Assembly: GCA_029721435.1 (NCBI GenBank)
Contig: CM056573.1
Span: 8,283,001-8,347,000, forward strand
Reading direction: 5' to 3'
Source of the DNA: Gymnothorax reevesii
Taxonomy: Eukaryota; Chordata; Actinopteri; Anguilliformes; Muraenidae
DNA: 64,000 bases
Position numbers and translations under genes: made by a program. Within the stretch, counting starts at the first letter, position 1. Each line of letters begins with the position of its first letter. The notes below the pieces were generated by a model, which was not told the DNA's origin, did no database searches, and was given only the letters and a program-made list of their open reading frames with translations. Positions 11,901 to 22,844 of this stretch are shown piece by piece.

Positions 11901-13734
11901 CAAGTTCAAGGAAAGATTGCGTGCAGCTTGTGACCTTGCCAAAGAGAACTTGAAATCAAGTCAGGGAAAAATGAAAACTTGGTATGATCATAAGGCTAGA
12001 AGCCGTGAGTTTAAACCAGGAGAAAAGGTCCTTGTGTTGTTTCCCTTGCAGTCCAATCCATTGCAGGCTAGATTTCATGGTCCTTATGAAATTCTGACAG
12101 AACTCAATGATCTCAATTACATTGTGAAGGCTCCAGATAGGAGAAAACCAAAACAATTGTGTCATATTAACATGCTAAAGCCTTATCATGACAGAAATGC
12201 TAGGGTTGCAGCTGTCACTTCAGATTCTCCAATGGTCGAAACGTGTGAAGATGAGGGGGAGTTTCAAGACGATGAACCAAGAATTAAAGCTGAAGTTCTT
12301 TCATGTAAATTGTCAAACACTGAAGTGTTGCAAAATCTTGATGTAAAACTCCAGCACTTAGAACCCTCACAGAGAGATCAGTTTGAAAGGTTGATCAAGA
12401 AATATGAGGATTTGTTTCCTGATGTTCCAAAGAGAGTTACTATAGCCTCTCATGATGTAGATGTTGGTGATGCCAAACCAATAAAACAGCATCCATACCG
12501 GATGAATCCTGAAAAGAGAAAGATTGCTGAGAAAGAGGTTGAGTACATGTTGAACCATGATATTATCAGACCCTCCAACTCCGATTGGAGTTCACCCTGT
12601 GTGCTAGTTCCAAAACCTGATGGAAGTACTAGATTCTGTACAGATTATCGCAAAGTCAATGCTGTAACTAGAACTGATGTGTTTCCAATACCTAGGATTG
12701 ATGATTGTATTGATAGTGTAGGGCAAGCAAAGTTTCTGACCAAGATTGATTTATTGAAGGGTTATTGGTGTGTGCCTTTAACTGAGAGGGCCAAGAGCAT
12801 CTCTGCTTTTGCCACACCATCTGGATTGTACCAGTATGAAGTCCTACCCTTTGGCATTAAAAATGTCCCAGCCACGTTCCAAAGGATGATACAGTCTACA
12901 ATCGCCGGATTGCCACACACGGGTGCGTACATCGATGACCTGATCACACGGAGTGACTCCTGGGAAGAACATCTAAAAGATGTAGAGACGTTGTTCCAGC
13001 GCCTGACCCAGGCTAACCTGATTGTTAACCTGAGCAAGAGTGACTTTGGTTGTGCTACTGTCACCTATCTTGGCTACGTCATAGGCCAGGGTAAGGTGGC
13101 ACCCATAAATGCTAAAGTCCAAGCCATCATGGACTTTCCAGTTCCTGACAACAAAAAAGCTTTGCGCCGCTTCCTTGGAATGATCGGGTACTACCGCAAG
13201 TTCTGCAAGAACTTTGCTGAGATTGCTCTCAGTCTAACTAACCAACTGAAGAAAGGCGTAAAGTTCACCTGGGATGATGCATGCCAGAGAGCCTTCGATC
13301 GCCTGAAGTCTCTGCTGTGTCACTTCCCCGTGCTCAAATCTCCTGACTTCAACAAACCGTTCTCCATCGCGGTCGATGCTAGCGACCAAGCTTGTGGATC
13401 TGTGCTCCTACAGAGAAGTGACTCTGATGACATTGAGCATCCCGTGGCATACTTCTCCAGGAAGTTCAATCGCCACCAAAGGAACTATTCCACAATAGAG
13501 AAGGAACTGTTGGCTCTGGTCCTTTCTTTACAACACTTTGAGGTTTATGTTTGTACAGGACAAAAGCCAATGATTGTGTACACTGACCACAATCCGTTAA
13601 TGTTTTTGAGTAAGATGAAAAACAAGAATCGGAGATTGTTGAATTGGAGTTTGATTTTACAGGAGTTTGACTTGGAAATTAAGCATGTGAAGGGTACAGA
13701 CAATGTAATTGCTGATTGTTTATCCCGTGTTTGA
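8945..13734 (+). pseudogene. gag-pol: gag-pol of Gmr1-type copy 1, one frameshift and one stop
   Basis: Translation would start at the ATG at 8945 (MDDFLASPTVG). The N-terminal ~60 residues (LKSFKKTELLEICRQLEL) look SAP-like and are followed by an E/K/R-rich coiled coil. That frame runs out at 9376 because of a small indel in GAGACA-like repeats. The main frame resumes (9406-11562) with the capsid region, a CCHC zinc knuckle (CSYCKKSGHVTTNC), protease (RDTGASQS) and the start of integrase. A single TAA at 11560-11562, where copy 2 has CAA, falls directly after the second catalytic Asp of integrase. The same frame continues 11584-13734 with the rest of integrase, RT (YIDDL) and RNase H. Otherwise it is nearly identical to copy 2. 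Confidence 0.9.
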
Positions 13735-13857
13735 ATGTGTATATATATATCATGTGTTTGAATATTGTATGATATGTATATATAGACAAGTGTTCACTTA
13801 ACCATTTTGTATTGAAAAGAAAAATTTTGCCTTTATGAGTCAAAATTTTTCCCTTTT

Positions 13858-13867
13858 GGAATGGAGG
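13858..13867 (+). promoter_or_regulatory. Polypurine tract of copy 1
   Basis: GGAATGGAGG lies immediately before the 3' LTR. It is short and interrupted by one T. Its position fits priming of plus-strand DNA; copy 2 has GGAATAGAGG at the same place. Confidence 0.7.
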
Positions 13868-14362
13868 TGTAATGTGAATATAGGCCACTAGATGGCAGTA
13901 TTTACCTTTTTTTTTTAAGCTCAGACTGGAGTCATGTTTAGACATGTCCTGGACATGTCTGGGGCAAGTCTCAGAAAGTTAAAAAAAAGAGGTCTAAATG
14001 TGGGTGGGGTCTGCAAAAGAGTATATAAGGAAAAGAATTGAGACAGTAAAGTAGTAGGAGAAATTGCAAGAAGATGACCAGACCTGCCATTCTGTTCAAG
14101 ACCTGTGACGTTTCTTTTGTGGATTTCTTTGCCTGTGTTTGAGCATTTTCTTCATCCGGGACATCACCAAGCCACCCCACCAAAAAGGGACTGTAATTAT
14201 TTCTGTTTTTTCTTATTTATCAATCTTGGTCTTTAGTTGTAGGTTGTTATTAGTCTTTGTCTTTGTTAAAAATTAAATGTGTTTTAGTTGTTAAAACTGT
14301 GTTTGTCATCCCTTGCTGTTGCTGTTGTGTTATAAATGTAATAACAAATTGGGACCATAACA
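13868..14362 (+). repeat. 3' LTR of Gmr1-type copy 1
   Basis: 495 bp, same ends as the 5' LTR. It has an intact TATA box (TATATAA, 14022-14028) and a CTCF-like motif at 13885-13898. It is followed by the ACAC target duplication. Confidence 0.93.
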
Positions 14363-14663
14363 ACACCATATTTTACATCAATTATTATGACATAAGGGTA
14401 CACAATACCAGATGTGTTATACTGTTATCATGACCTGTGACACTTCAAGTCTGGATAGACATTAGCACCACATCATCGCCAAGCTGGGTAACTATGTTAT
14501 TGAGCCGGAATTATTTGAGAAATCATGGTAAAAAGTGAAAATGGGAATAAAATAATATCCCAGACATATACCAAACAAAAATGCTTTATTATGAGATAAC
14601 TCACAACAAAACTCTCATTTTCAATTAATATTCCCTTGGTAGCTTGCTGGGATAATGCACTGG

Positions 14664-15435
14664 TGTTTTGATTCTGCCTTTTGTGTGTTGTCTCGTGCTT
14701 ATTTGTGCTTGTGCTTTACTTTCGTTTTATATTTCAGCTTTCATTTCTGCCGTCTGACGATCCGCTCCCTCTCTGCATTCTCCAGTGATGTCGCGTGACT
14801 CTCTCGTCCAATCACGTCTCCTCTTCGGCTCTGGTATTTCATTCATTGCTTCCAGCTGTGTTTAATTCTGGGTCTCACGAAACTCGGAGTGAATGCGTTC
14901 TCTGATAGGATATTACTAACTCGTACTAACCAGCACTTATTAGAGGGTGATTGTAAATATTTCGTCATGTAGTATTTACCTTATTTAACTTATTAGCGAG
15001 TGCTTGTGTTTCCTAGCTTTCGTGCATTCTGCCTAAGCTGTCTCTGATTAACTCCATTAAAAGCTGTGCTTTCCTTCGCTTTTCTTGTGGTGCTTTTTAC
15101 TGGTCGCGATTAGAGTACCTCAGTCTAAACTGTCTCGCTTGATTGATGGTCTCAGCGTCTTGTCTCGAGTCATTATTGTCAACCCGGTTCTCGTGTGATT
15201 GTTTATTAATCCCATGTGTTTCTGTTTCCTTCCCAGATGGCATTCCGAGTCCCCGCCTCCTCTCATGACTATATGTGGCAGATTTGGGAAAGCGGTTGTC
15301 ACACTTACTTAAGTTCTCCCATTTGTTCGGAGCTTGTGCACGGTGTTTTGTTTCTGGCGTGTCTGCCAAGTTTCTCTTACTGTTTGGTGTTCAATAAACA
15401 CTTCTGGATCCTGCAACTGGTGACCTCTCCTTACA
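14664..15435 (+). mobile_element. Probable solo LTR
   Basis: 772 bp starting TGTTTTGATTCTGCC and ending CTCTCCTTACA. It is flanked by imperfect 5-bp duplications ACTGG (14659-14663) and AATGG (15436-15440). An AATAAA at 15393-15398 lies about 40 bp before the end. The style (TACTAACCAG runs, short R/U5 after AATAAA) resembles the better-supported solo LTRs at 33576 and 35921. No internal retroelement sequence is attached. The boundaries depend on a duplication with one mismatch. Confidence 0.5.
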
Positions 15436-15440
15436 AATGG

Positions 15441-16789
15441 ATGGCCAGAAAGATGATTTACGGCAAACATGCACCAAAATCTTTCTCAGTAACCCAGATA
15501 TGTTCATTGGTGATAAATGCTGTTGTGCTTTTGGAGCTCGGTTTTCAGAAACATCAAGAATTTCTTTGGTAGTATCTACACTTTCAAGCGAGACAGAGCC
15601 AAAGTTGGAGGAAAACGCAATGGACCATTTCATAGCAGATTGTGCCTATGTTTAAGTGGCATTATTTTGTTTACCCAGCAAGATAGAGATCTGAAATTAT
15701 CTGGATACATAGTCCCTTTGGGGTACATTACAGCATTAGTAAAATCTCAATGGTAGTATTTTCAGTGTATATGATTTTAAACATCAAAAATCAGAAATTT
15801 GCCTCCAGGGGGCACTGTAGGCTGGATGCAAGTCGTGGCCATCATAGAGCAATGTACCAAAGAATTTTTTTTTGAATTATGATATTCACAACTAGTTTTC
15901 TCAAAGTGAAGATCTTGGTTTGGAACTATACTGGGCAGATAGCTTTCTGACTAAAGGTGGCACACTAAAGAGCCAATGTTACACCGACCTAACATTCCAT
16001 ATTCCCAGACATATACCGAAGTTCTGTCTTTCAAAATATAGGAAGCACATACACAGTTATAAATAAAATTTGAAATCCTTTTGGTATAAAGCATGTTTGT
16101 TTGTAATCTGGAGGTGACTGTGAGTATTATCAAACCACAATACAGGGGCTATTACCAAGTAGGGGTACAGCGCAGTCAGGAACATACAGCATGTTATAAA
16201 ACAGGATCAGACCAAAATTTTTAAATGCCAAAAAAGAACTAATATAAAAGGTGTACCACCGCCAGAACACAAACATGCGTCACCAGTATACGTACACTTA
16301 CATAAAAGTCCATAATTTGAACTCTAAGAAAGAAATCTTTGTCACACAACCGTGTGCATGAAGACCGAATGTTTAGTACAAAAGTTAAAATGGTTTTATA
16401 CTTTTCATGTTATCCAAAGCGAAAGGATGTCAACACAGCATATGACTAGCTCTATCCGTCAATCTGTTTTAGGAATTCGATTGTGGGTTGGCGGCACCAG
16501 GTGGTGCGCACCAGAGGTGCTCCTTGGCCTTGAGCAGCCATCCATGGCCTTCTTCGCTGAATCCGGGTCAATGTTATCCACGGAGCCAGTTGAGCCCGTG
16601 GCAAGCTCTACTACACTGCATCCTGGGTCTCTCCAGGGCTGCTTACAAACCATTGATAGTGAGCTTGTCTGTCTCTGAATTAAATAGCGGGCTACAGCCT
16701 ATGTGGTGCAATAGGTGTGTCAACACCCATGGCTTGGTATGCACATGAATGGGAAGCCTGTAAAAGAAACCCTGCCCTCCCAATCAGCG
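15441..16789. other. No gene recognised; one CTCF-like motif
   Basis: Non-coding. At 15802-15815 CCTCCAGGGGGCAC resembles a CTCF core site. A GC-richer block at 16480-16680 has short open frames on both strands but no domain I recognise; it may be an old repeat. Confidence 0.45.
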
Positions 16790-17496
16790 GGCATCTCGTA
16801 GACTAGGCATCATGGGCTGGTGTTAGGAATGAAGGCATGCAAGTTACCACAACAAATGAATTGCCCTTTTCTTGGCAGGGTGTTGCTTGTAATGTCAATG
16901 ACAGAATCATGCCAGTGAGTGATGCAGTGGCGTCTGAGGGCCCGAAGATCACGGGCATCCAGTAAAGGTCTTTGTCCCTTACGCACAGAGATTTTTCCAG
17001 TTTCTCTGAATCTTTTGATGATGTTATGCACTGTCAATGATGAGACCTTCAAAGCCTTTACAATTTGACATTGAGGAACATTGTTTTTAAAGTATTCTAC
17101 AATTTTTTTATGCCTTCCCAGGTTGGAGAGCCTCTGGCCATCTTTACTTCTGAGAGACTCAGCCTCTCTAGGACATCCCTTTTATAGCCAATCATGTGAC
17201 ACACCTGATGCCAGTTAAATTAATTATTTGCTAAATGTTCTTTCAGCTGATTCTCTGATATATTAATTGCCGCCCTTTTTTGCCTGTGTCCCAACTTTTT
17301 TGAGACCAATTGCAGCCATAAAATTTGAAATCAGTTCATTTGTGGATAAAAATGTAAAATGTCTGTTTCACCATTTGAAATGTTATCTATGTTCCATTGT
17401 AAATAACATATTAGCTCATGTGATCTGAAAGTTATTGCAGGTTGATTTTATTCACAATTTACACTTCGTCCCAACTATTTCAGAATTGGGGTTGTA
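16790..17496 (-). pseudogene. Tc1-type transposase remnant with one terminal repeat
   Basis: The element reads leftward from an inverted-repeat-type end at about 17466-17496 (CCAACTATTTCAGAATTGGG then GTTGTAG). A helix-turn-helix fragment at 17052-16810 reads KVSSLTVHNIIKRFRETGKI and RDLRALRRHCITHW. Both are typical of the second DNA-binding half of Tc1-family transposases. Only about 50-60 recognisable residues remain, and the DDE catalytic domain and the other end are absent. The left breakpoint of the large duplication (about 17.30 kb) lies inside this element. Confidence 0.65.
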
Positions 17497-18161
17497 GTTA
17501 AAATAATGCACTGAACATTCACTGAAGTAACAGCGCATTTAGTTATAGTTATGAAAATACACAGTTCATAAAGTCTACACAAGAGTAGCATAAGGAAACA
17601 GGCTTTCGAGAGTTCGCACCGAATGAGTGTGAAGTTCGCAGTTATACAGGCAGTACATGACACCGTGACAAACAAATGCAGTGGAGCGTGGAATGTGGGC
17701 GGGGTCTTAACAGGCTGATGATTGATGGCGCTGGAGGCGTGGTGTAAAAGCCCCCCCCCCCCGACATGGTACTGATACTGTAATTCTACTATCAATCATA
17801 GTCAGTTATTGTGGCTACCAGGAGGAGGAAGCAGAAGAAGAAGAAGAGACAGCCTGTTTGTGTTTGAATCCTGTGCCTTTTACTCACCTGAAAATTGATT
17901 AAAGAGCCCGAAAAGAGAACAATGTGTGGTTGCTTTGCTTCGTTCAATGCGTACTATGATAAATACTTTGTACTTGCACTTTTGATACTTAAGTATGTTC
18001 TTTCACAAGATACTTATGGTACTTACTTACATTTAATGTGAGCTACTTTAAGACTTTTACTCAAGTAATTTTCTTATGGGCGACTTCAACTTTTACCCAA
18101 GTAACTTTCAGTTATGGTGCTTCTACTTTGACTTAGTTTTTTTCCCCAGTACTTTATACAC
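17497..18161. other. No gene; low-complexity flank
   Basis: Non-coding, with a C-run at 17753-17762 and an AGAAGAAGAAG stretch near 17830-17850. It contains the empty target site (ACCGAATGAGTG, about 17608-17619) of the solo LTR found in unit B. Confidence 0.5.
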
Positions 18162-18480
18162 CTCTGCCAAAGACCCACCAGGCCCATCCGGACCGGCCTG
18201 TTCCTCGCTCCAGGGGTTGCCCTCCCGTTTGACGGCCAGAAATGCTGGGAGTCATGCCTGGGGGGATACTGTAACGCCACACCTCCAGCGCCCCGCATTC
18301 CACGCTCTCCTGGAATTATCGGCAAATGTTTTCAATTGTCATTGTGCTAGTGGTCTGTGAATATAAGCATGAGCTCCGCAGTCATTTGGTGCAAAGTCTC
18401 GTAAGCCTGCTGTCTTGTGCTACTCGTGTGTAGACATTATAGCCGAAAATTTGCATATTGCCTAAATCCCTTTAGCTCGA
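18162..18480 (+). mobile_element. Ty3/gypsy 3'-end remnant (pol tail plus LTR start)
   Basis: One plus frame reads PKTHQAHPDRPVPRSRG and, after a stop, RPEMLGVMPGG. This is typical of the proline/arginine-rich end of fish gypsy integrases. It is followed by a purine tract (GGGGGGATAC) and TGTAACGCC at about 18270, a plausible LTR start overlapping the pol stop. The putative LTR part has a TATA-like AATATAAG near 18359 and is cut short by the 42-bp repeats. The unit B counterpart is at 35195-35515. This is inferred from motif style; no second LTR is present. Confidence 0.4.
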
Positions 18481-18482
18481 GC

Positions 18483-19010
18483 CAAACCCTTATGGTACCA
18501 TCTTTATTCTTGAGCACAGCCTTGCTGTTCCCCATGATACTGTCTCTGGTTTTAAACCTGGCCGTGGTGTTCCCCATGGTGCCATCTTTGGTCCTGAGCA
18601 TGGCCTTGATATTCCCCAAGGAGCACACTTAGGTGTTGAACTTAGTCGTGGCGTTCCCCATCATACAATCCTTCATTCTGACCCTGGTAATACTGTTCCC
18701 CATGGTGCTATCTCCAGTTTTGAGCATGGCCTTGATGTTCCCTATGGTACCATCTCTGGTCCTGAGCACGACCTTGACGTTCCTGATTGTCCCATCTTTG
18801 GCCTTGAGCACGGCCTTGATGTTCTCCATGGTACAGTCGATGATCTTGAGCACGGTATTGGTGTTCCCTATGGTAAAATTTTTGGTCCAGAGCACGGCCT
18901 TCATGTTCCCCATGGAACCATCTTTTGTCTTGAGCACGGCCTTGATGCTCCCTACGGTTCCGTCTCAGGTCTTGATCATAGCTGTTGTGTTCTCCATAGT
19001 TCCATCTTCG
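18483..19010 (-). repeat. 42-bp tandem repeat array (unit A)
   Basis: A unit of about 42 bp (plus-strand landmarks CCTTGATGTTCCCCATGGT and TTTGGTCCTGAGCACGG) repeats about twelve times, with more degenerate copies reaching about 19180. Because 42 is a multiple of 3, each frame that lacks a stop in the unit stays open: two minus frames and two plus frames here. On the minus strand it forms the body of the last exon of gene A1; the repeated peptide is of the form [14 protein letters not shown]. Confidence 0.85.
18503..18508 (-). terminator. Possible polyadenylation signal of A1
   Basis: AATAAA on the minus strand about 200 bp after the A1 stop codon, inside the 42-bp array. The matching position in unit B (about 35538) reads AACAAA, so the signal is not conserved. 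It may be chance. Confidence 0.25.
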
Positions 19011-22000
19011 GTGTATCTCGTGGGCTGGGTGTCTATCATTGCTCCCACTTTGTTGTCCGTTGTGGCCTTGGTGTGCCCTGTTCGCCCATGTTTGCGGTCT
19101 GCCGTTGCCTTGGTGCTCCCAACGGTGTTGTTTTACTCCTCTGTTGTGGTTGTCATGTTCCTCACAGGTCCGCTGCTGTTCTGAAGTACGTTCATGGAGG
19201 GTATCGCTCATTTTGTGCACAAGCTGCTGCTCTCGGTTGCTGTCCCTGGGAGCCCAGTATTTCTGCATGAGGAGCAGATGGCAGACATCTGTTATATAAA
19301 CTTCCTCAAATATATTTATATAGTGCTGCTGAAGAGCTGACGATTGAAAGGTGGAAACCAGAGATAGATCTTACATTCACTAAATTATTAATTAGCACTT
19401 CAGTTATTGTTGCACTTAACTGCATCGTCCATCAAAGTTGCTGACAGAAAGGAAATGTTGAAGGAGCTGAAAAGATGAAGGATGCAGCTGAGAGGATTAA
19501 GGCTGGAGCTGAATATAGGGGTTAGTGTACCTGTCTCAGGTCCATGATGTCCTGTAAAATCAATCAGATCTAAACAGCTTTTTAAAACCCCAGAATTGCA
19601 GTTGTGGCTGGAACAAAAACCAGCATACACAGGGGAGCACCAGGACCGAATTTGAGAACCACTGCCGTAAGGTCAGCTCTTAATAACACTCAAATTATAG
19701 GGCCAATGCTGCTCAGACACCCTAAAGCCGACAGGAACAAAAAAAATTGACAGTGGCTGAGCCGTGGGGACATATGAGCTTTCTTTACCTTGCTTGTCTC
19801 GGGCTGGTCGTCCACTTTGGTCTCCTTGTGTGGCCAACTGATGGGGTTTGGCTCTCGTTCATCTCTGGGGACCGATTTTTTCTGAAAAGAGTATGAAAAG
19901 GAAGAGGAACTCATGAGCACTTCTACGGATAATTTATCCGCATGAAAAACTACACTTTTAGGCTCACTGAAAGTGGTGATGATGCACATCGCTCTACTGA
20001 ACAGCTTCATCAAGCCTGAGCGCATGACAGAGTATAATGGTATTAATAAGTTTTACAAAGCTGGGGGGGAAACACTGACTAGAGATACATTAGTCTGGGA
20101 TTCTTAACATGAGCAGTCTATTCTAATCAGAGAACAAAATACTTTTTCATCTCACCGGATGAGTCTTGCTGAACTGCCAGGGCTTGATGGGGGTAAAATT
20201 CATTACCTCAGGGGTGGTGCTCCTGCTCTCCGCCCTGTTAGAAAGGAGGTGCTCAGAACGGCCCTCCTCGTCTGCCAACTGGCTCTCCTTCTCAACCTCC
20301 TGGTGGATCTGATCAATGGTTTTGGGCCCCTGTTCTTCCCTCCTGGGAACCCAATTATTCTGAAATAGATCAGAGAGACGGCTTGTTACTCAATCCTCCC
20401 ACACTAACCTGGGAGAAGGAGGGGAGGACGGGGAGAGATAAAATGTGAGGACGACCCAATCTGAACTATTTCTGAACCCCATAAACTCAGGCTAAGAGCT
20501 CTATTACCTGTCTCAAATCCAGCAGATCCTGAAGCTTGAAGCAAACTCTTGACGGCAACTTTTTCTCCTGAAGGATGCTCTCAATCCTACTGAAGTTCCT
20601 GTCCATTACGGGCTGTAGATAGAAAGGGCAAAGTGAATGTAAATTTAACCAGACAGTCCGTTCACCAACGACCGCATGGGTGTAGCCCCCGAAAGCCCGC
20701 ATCTGCAGCCTGTACTTAGACAACAAGAAAATCTCTATGTTTCAGCACAAATTTGCGTATTATTCAGCCAATACCGTCGCCATGGCAACCAAAATTGATA
20801 GGTGTCATAATATAAGTATAAAACACCAAAATGTAACAGTAATCGGTCAAAAATGACAGCCTGTAGAGGGTCCACAGGCGGCAGGGAAGACAAGCATGAA
20901 TCCATAGTACCTGCCCGACTTTGTCCAGGGGCTACAATGAGCCTGTGTCCCATTAAAGCATCAGAGATGCAGCAGGACATACCTTGAGCTCCTCAGAGTC
21001 CAGGATCGCGCCTGCGGTGGTGATCAGGCAACACAAGCTCTCCATCGCCTCTTCAGTTTTGGTACCAAGGAACTCTGTGACAAACTCAAGGACGACATAA
21101 TTCTTCACCAGTCCGAGTCTGTACATTTCTCCGAGGAACTTCATGTAGCCCACAGCCCGTTTTCGGTTGGCGGTGCGCTTGGTCTCCAGCTCCTGCAAGC
21201 TCTGCCTGTCTTTCCCCTGAATACAAGGTGAGGGAGTGGAGATGAGCTGAAGTGCTGTTGTAACAGCAAACAACAGGTAGTTTATAGGTAAAAAAAACAC
21301 ACAGCTCATCTCCATTTGTGTGACTGAATGATTCGCAACACCCTGTACTGGCAAAAAAATGCATTTCTGTTCAGTACTGCTTCCTGCAGTTCATTTTTTT
21401 CTTTATGAATGTCACAGCCAGCCATGACCTCACTCGGCATAATGATGCTCGAAAGCCTGTTACCCCAGCCATGGTTACCTCTGCTGCCTGCAGATCCTGC
21501 CATTCCTTCTCGAGAGCAACGCCATCATCGTTGACCTTCCAAAACTCCTCTTGGCACAGATCGAGCATGAGTGAGGGGAAGTTGAGAGGACTGCCAGGGA
21601 CTGTTAGCTGTCAGACAGAAAAGAAAAGGTCCCAAATTCCACTGAGGATTCATTGTATGTTGTATGAAAACAGCATTCCTTTTGGCTCAAGCTAAGTATA
21701 GGCACCCTCTAAAACATTACACGACATTTATGTAGCAGACTCTTTTGTTCACAACAGAAAATATACAGAATGGATACTGACTGTGGCTGCTTTAGAGACA
21801 CTTAATGCATGATTTAGCATGGACTTTGACTGACTTGCTCACCTCCTTCAGTTCACAGCACATCTTGGCGTAGGTGCTGGCAAATTTCAATTCAAAAATG
21901 GCCTTCTCCAAGACCATTTTACCGATGCCCTCCAGCTGAGCCTCGGTATTAATGGAGAGCTCCGTGATCCGTTTCATGAGCTGCTCGAACTTTTCAGGCG

Positions 22001-22844
22001 TCAGCTTGTTTAGTATGCTGCGCATTTGGCGGAACAGCTCTTGGGTCACGGCCTCCTCAGGGTCTTGATCATCCTTGACCTTCCTAGCTGAAGGTCTCCA
22101 GGCATTATCTGCCTTTCGCAGCTCCACGTCCTTGTTGAATGTAAGGACTTTGATAGTCCTCACTGGTTCTCCACTGCAGATCTGCAATGATATCCCAGGA
22201 CCAAACTCAGGGGTCAGGATGTTTATCCTTATTCAAGGTATCATCATGGTTGTCAAGGGCTAACAAACTGCTTTTTTTTCCCTCCTTCCTTTTACCAAGG
22301 AGTCAGATGTAAAGACAATCTGTTCATTAAATACTGGAGAGAAACGAAAACCAGGTCTGCATCTGAGGGACAGATTAGGAATTGAGTCAGACGCATATTC
22401 ACTGCAATTACCACGGTGTCTTGACTAACGGCAGCCTTCGGGAGATGTTCTTCTCTTTCTCCCTTCAGTGGTGACTTCCAGGTGTTTACCACGTCGGAAT
22501 GAGTGACGTCTTCACAAGCAGTAACGTGGCGGGGCATTTTCTGCACTCTCTTGTTCCTCCAAGACACTACAATTCCAAGATGGAGGATTTCACCAGTCAA
22601 GACACTGAGAAAGCCTTCACAGCTCAGCATTAACAATACAGTGAAAAATCACACAATATACACAAGACACGCATCAAAGAAAAACTGGTGTAAAAACAGT
22701 GCACAACCTACCAAAGCTCTGAATATCCTCCGGGAAATCAGGCGGTGGGATGCTTGAAGATGCTTCATGTCGTAGGAGCTCCTCCCGGGTGTATGTAACT
22801 CGGCCTTTAATGGATTTGTGTTCAGCCCTGTTACCTGTAGAAGA
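18708..22844 (-). CDS. eIF4G-like gene A1 (eIF4E-binding motif, MIF4G, repeat tail)
   Basis: Exons inferred on the minus strand: 22844-22712, 22566-22412, 22181-21843, 21607-21479, 21216-20983, 20612-20508, 20359-20207, 19881-19789, 19551-19531 and 19262-18708. All have AG/GT borders and matching phases. Exon 1 has YTREELL, fitting the eIF4E-binding pattern YxxxxL-hydrophobic. Exons 3-6 form a MIF4G domain ([52 protein letters not shown]), the eIF4A-binding fold of eIF4G. Exon 7 ([19 protein letters not shown]) matches the segment directly after MIF4G in eIF4G. Exons 8 and 10 start with diverged copies of exon 7 ([16 protein letters not shown]). Exon 10 then runs into 14-residue repeats and stops at 18708. 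No MA3, W2 or PABP-binding region is seen. No ATG is found in frame in exon 1, so a further 5' exon is missing or start use differs. Confidence 0.72.

Larger units (their letters stand above)
8337..14362 (+). mobile_element. Gmr1-type LTR retrotransposon, copy 1 (complete, with LTRs)
   Basis: A 6026-bp element with two 495-bp LTRs (8337-8831 and 13868-14362), each beginning TGTAATGTG and ending CATAACA. It is flanked by the 4-bp duplication ACAC (8333-8336 and 14363-14366). Order inside: primer-binding site, gag, protease, integrase, reverse transcriptase, RNase H, polypurine tract. Integrase upstream of RT is the Ty1/copia order, but the proteins are Ty3/gypsy-like. That combination is the hallmark of the Gmr1 group described in fish and other deuterostomes. 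I find only about two differences between the LTRs (one in a T-run, one in the TATA box), which points to recent insertion. Confidence 0.92.

Noticed and set aside
13735..13867. Search for an env gene between pol and the 3' LTR of copy 1
   Set aside because: Only about 130 AT-rich bases separate the pol stop from the LTR, so there is no room for one.
18629..18937. Second minus frame in the repeats ([14 protein letters not shown])
   Set aside because: Out of frame with the exon that continues from the KYWAPRD acceptor; open because of the repeat period.
18633..19184. 183-codon plus frame of hydrophobic repeats (and its copy at 38725-39276)
   Set aside because: It is one of several frames kept open by the 42-bp period. 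It looks like a membrane protein only because it is antisense to an H/R/Q-rich frame; there is no splice or start context.
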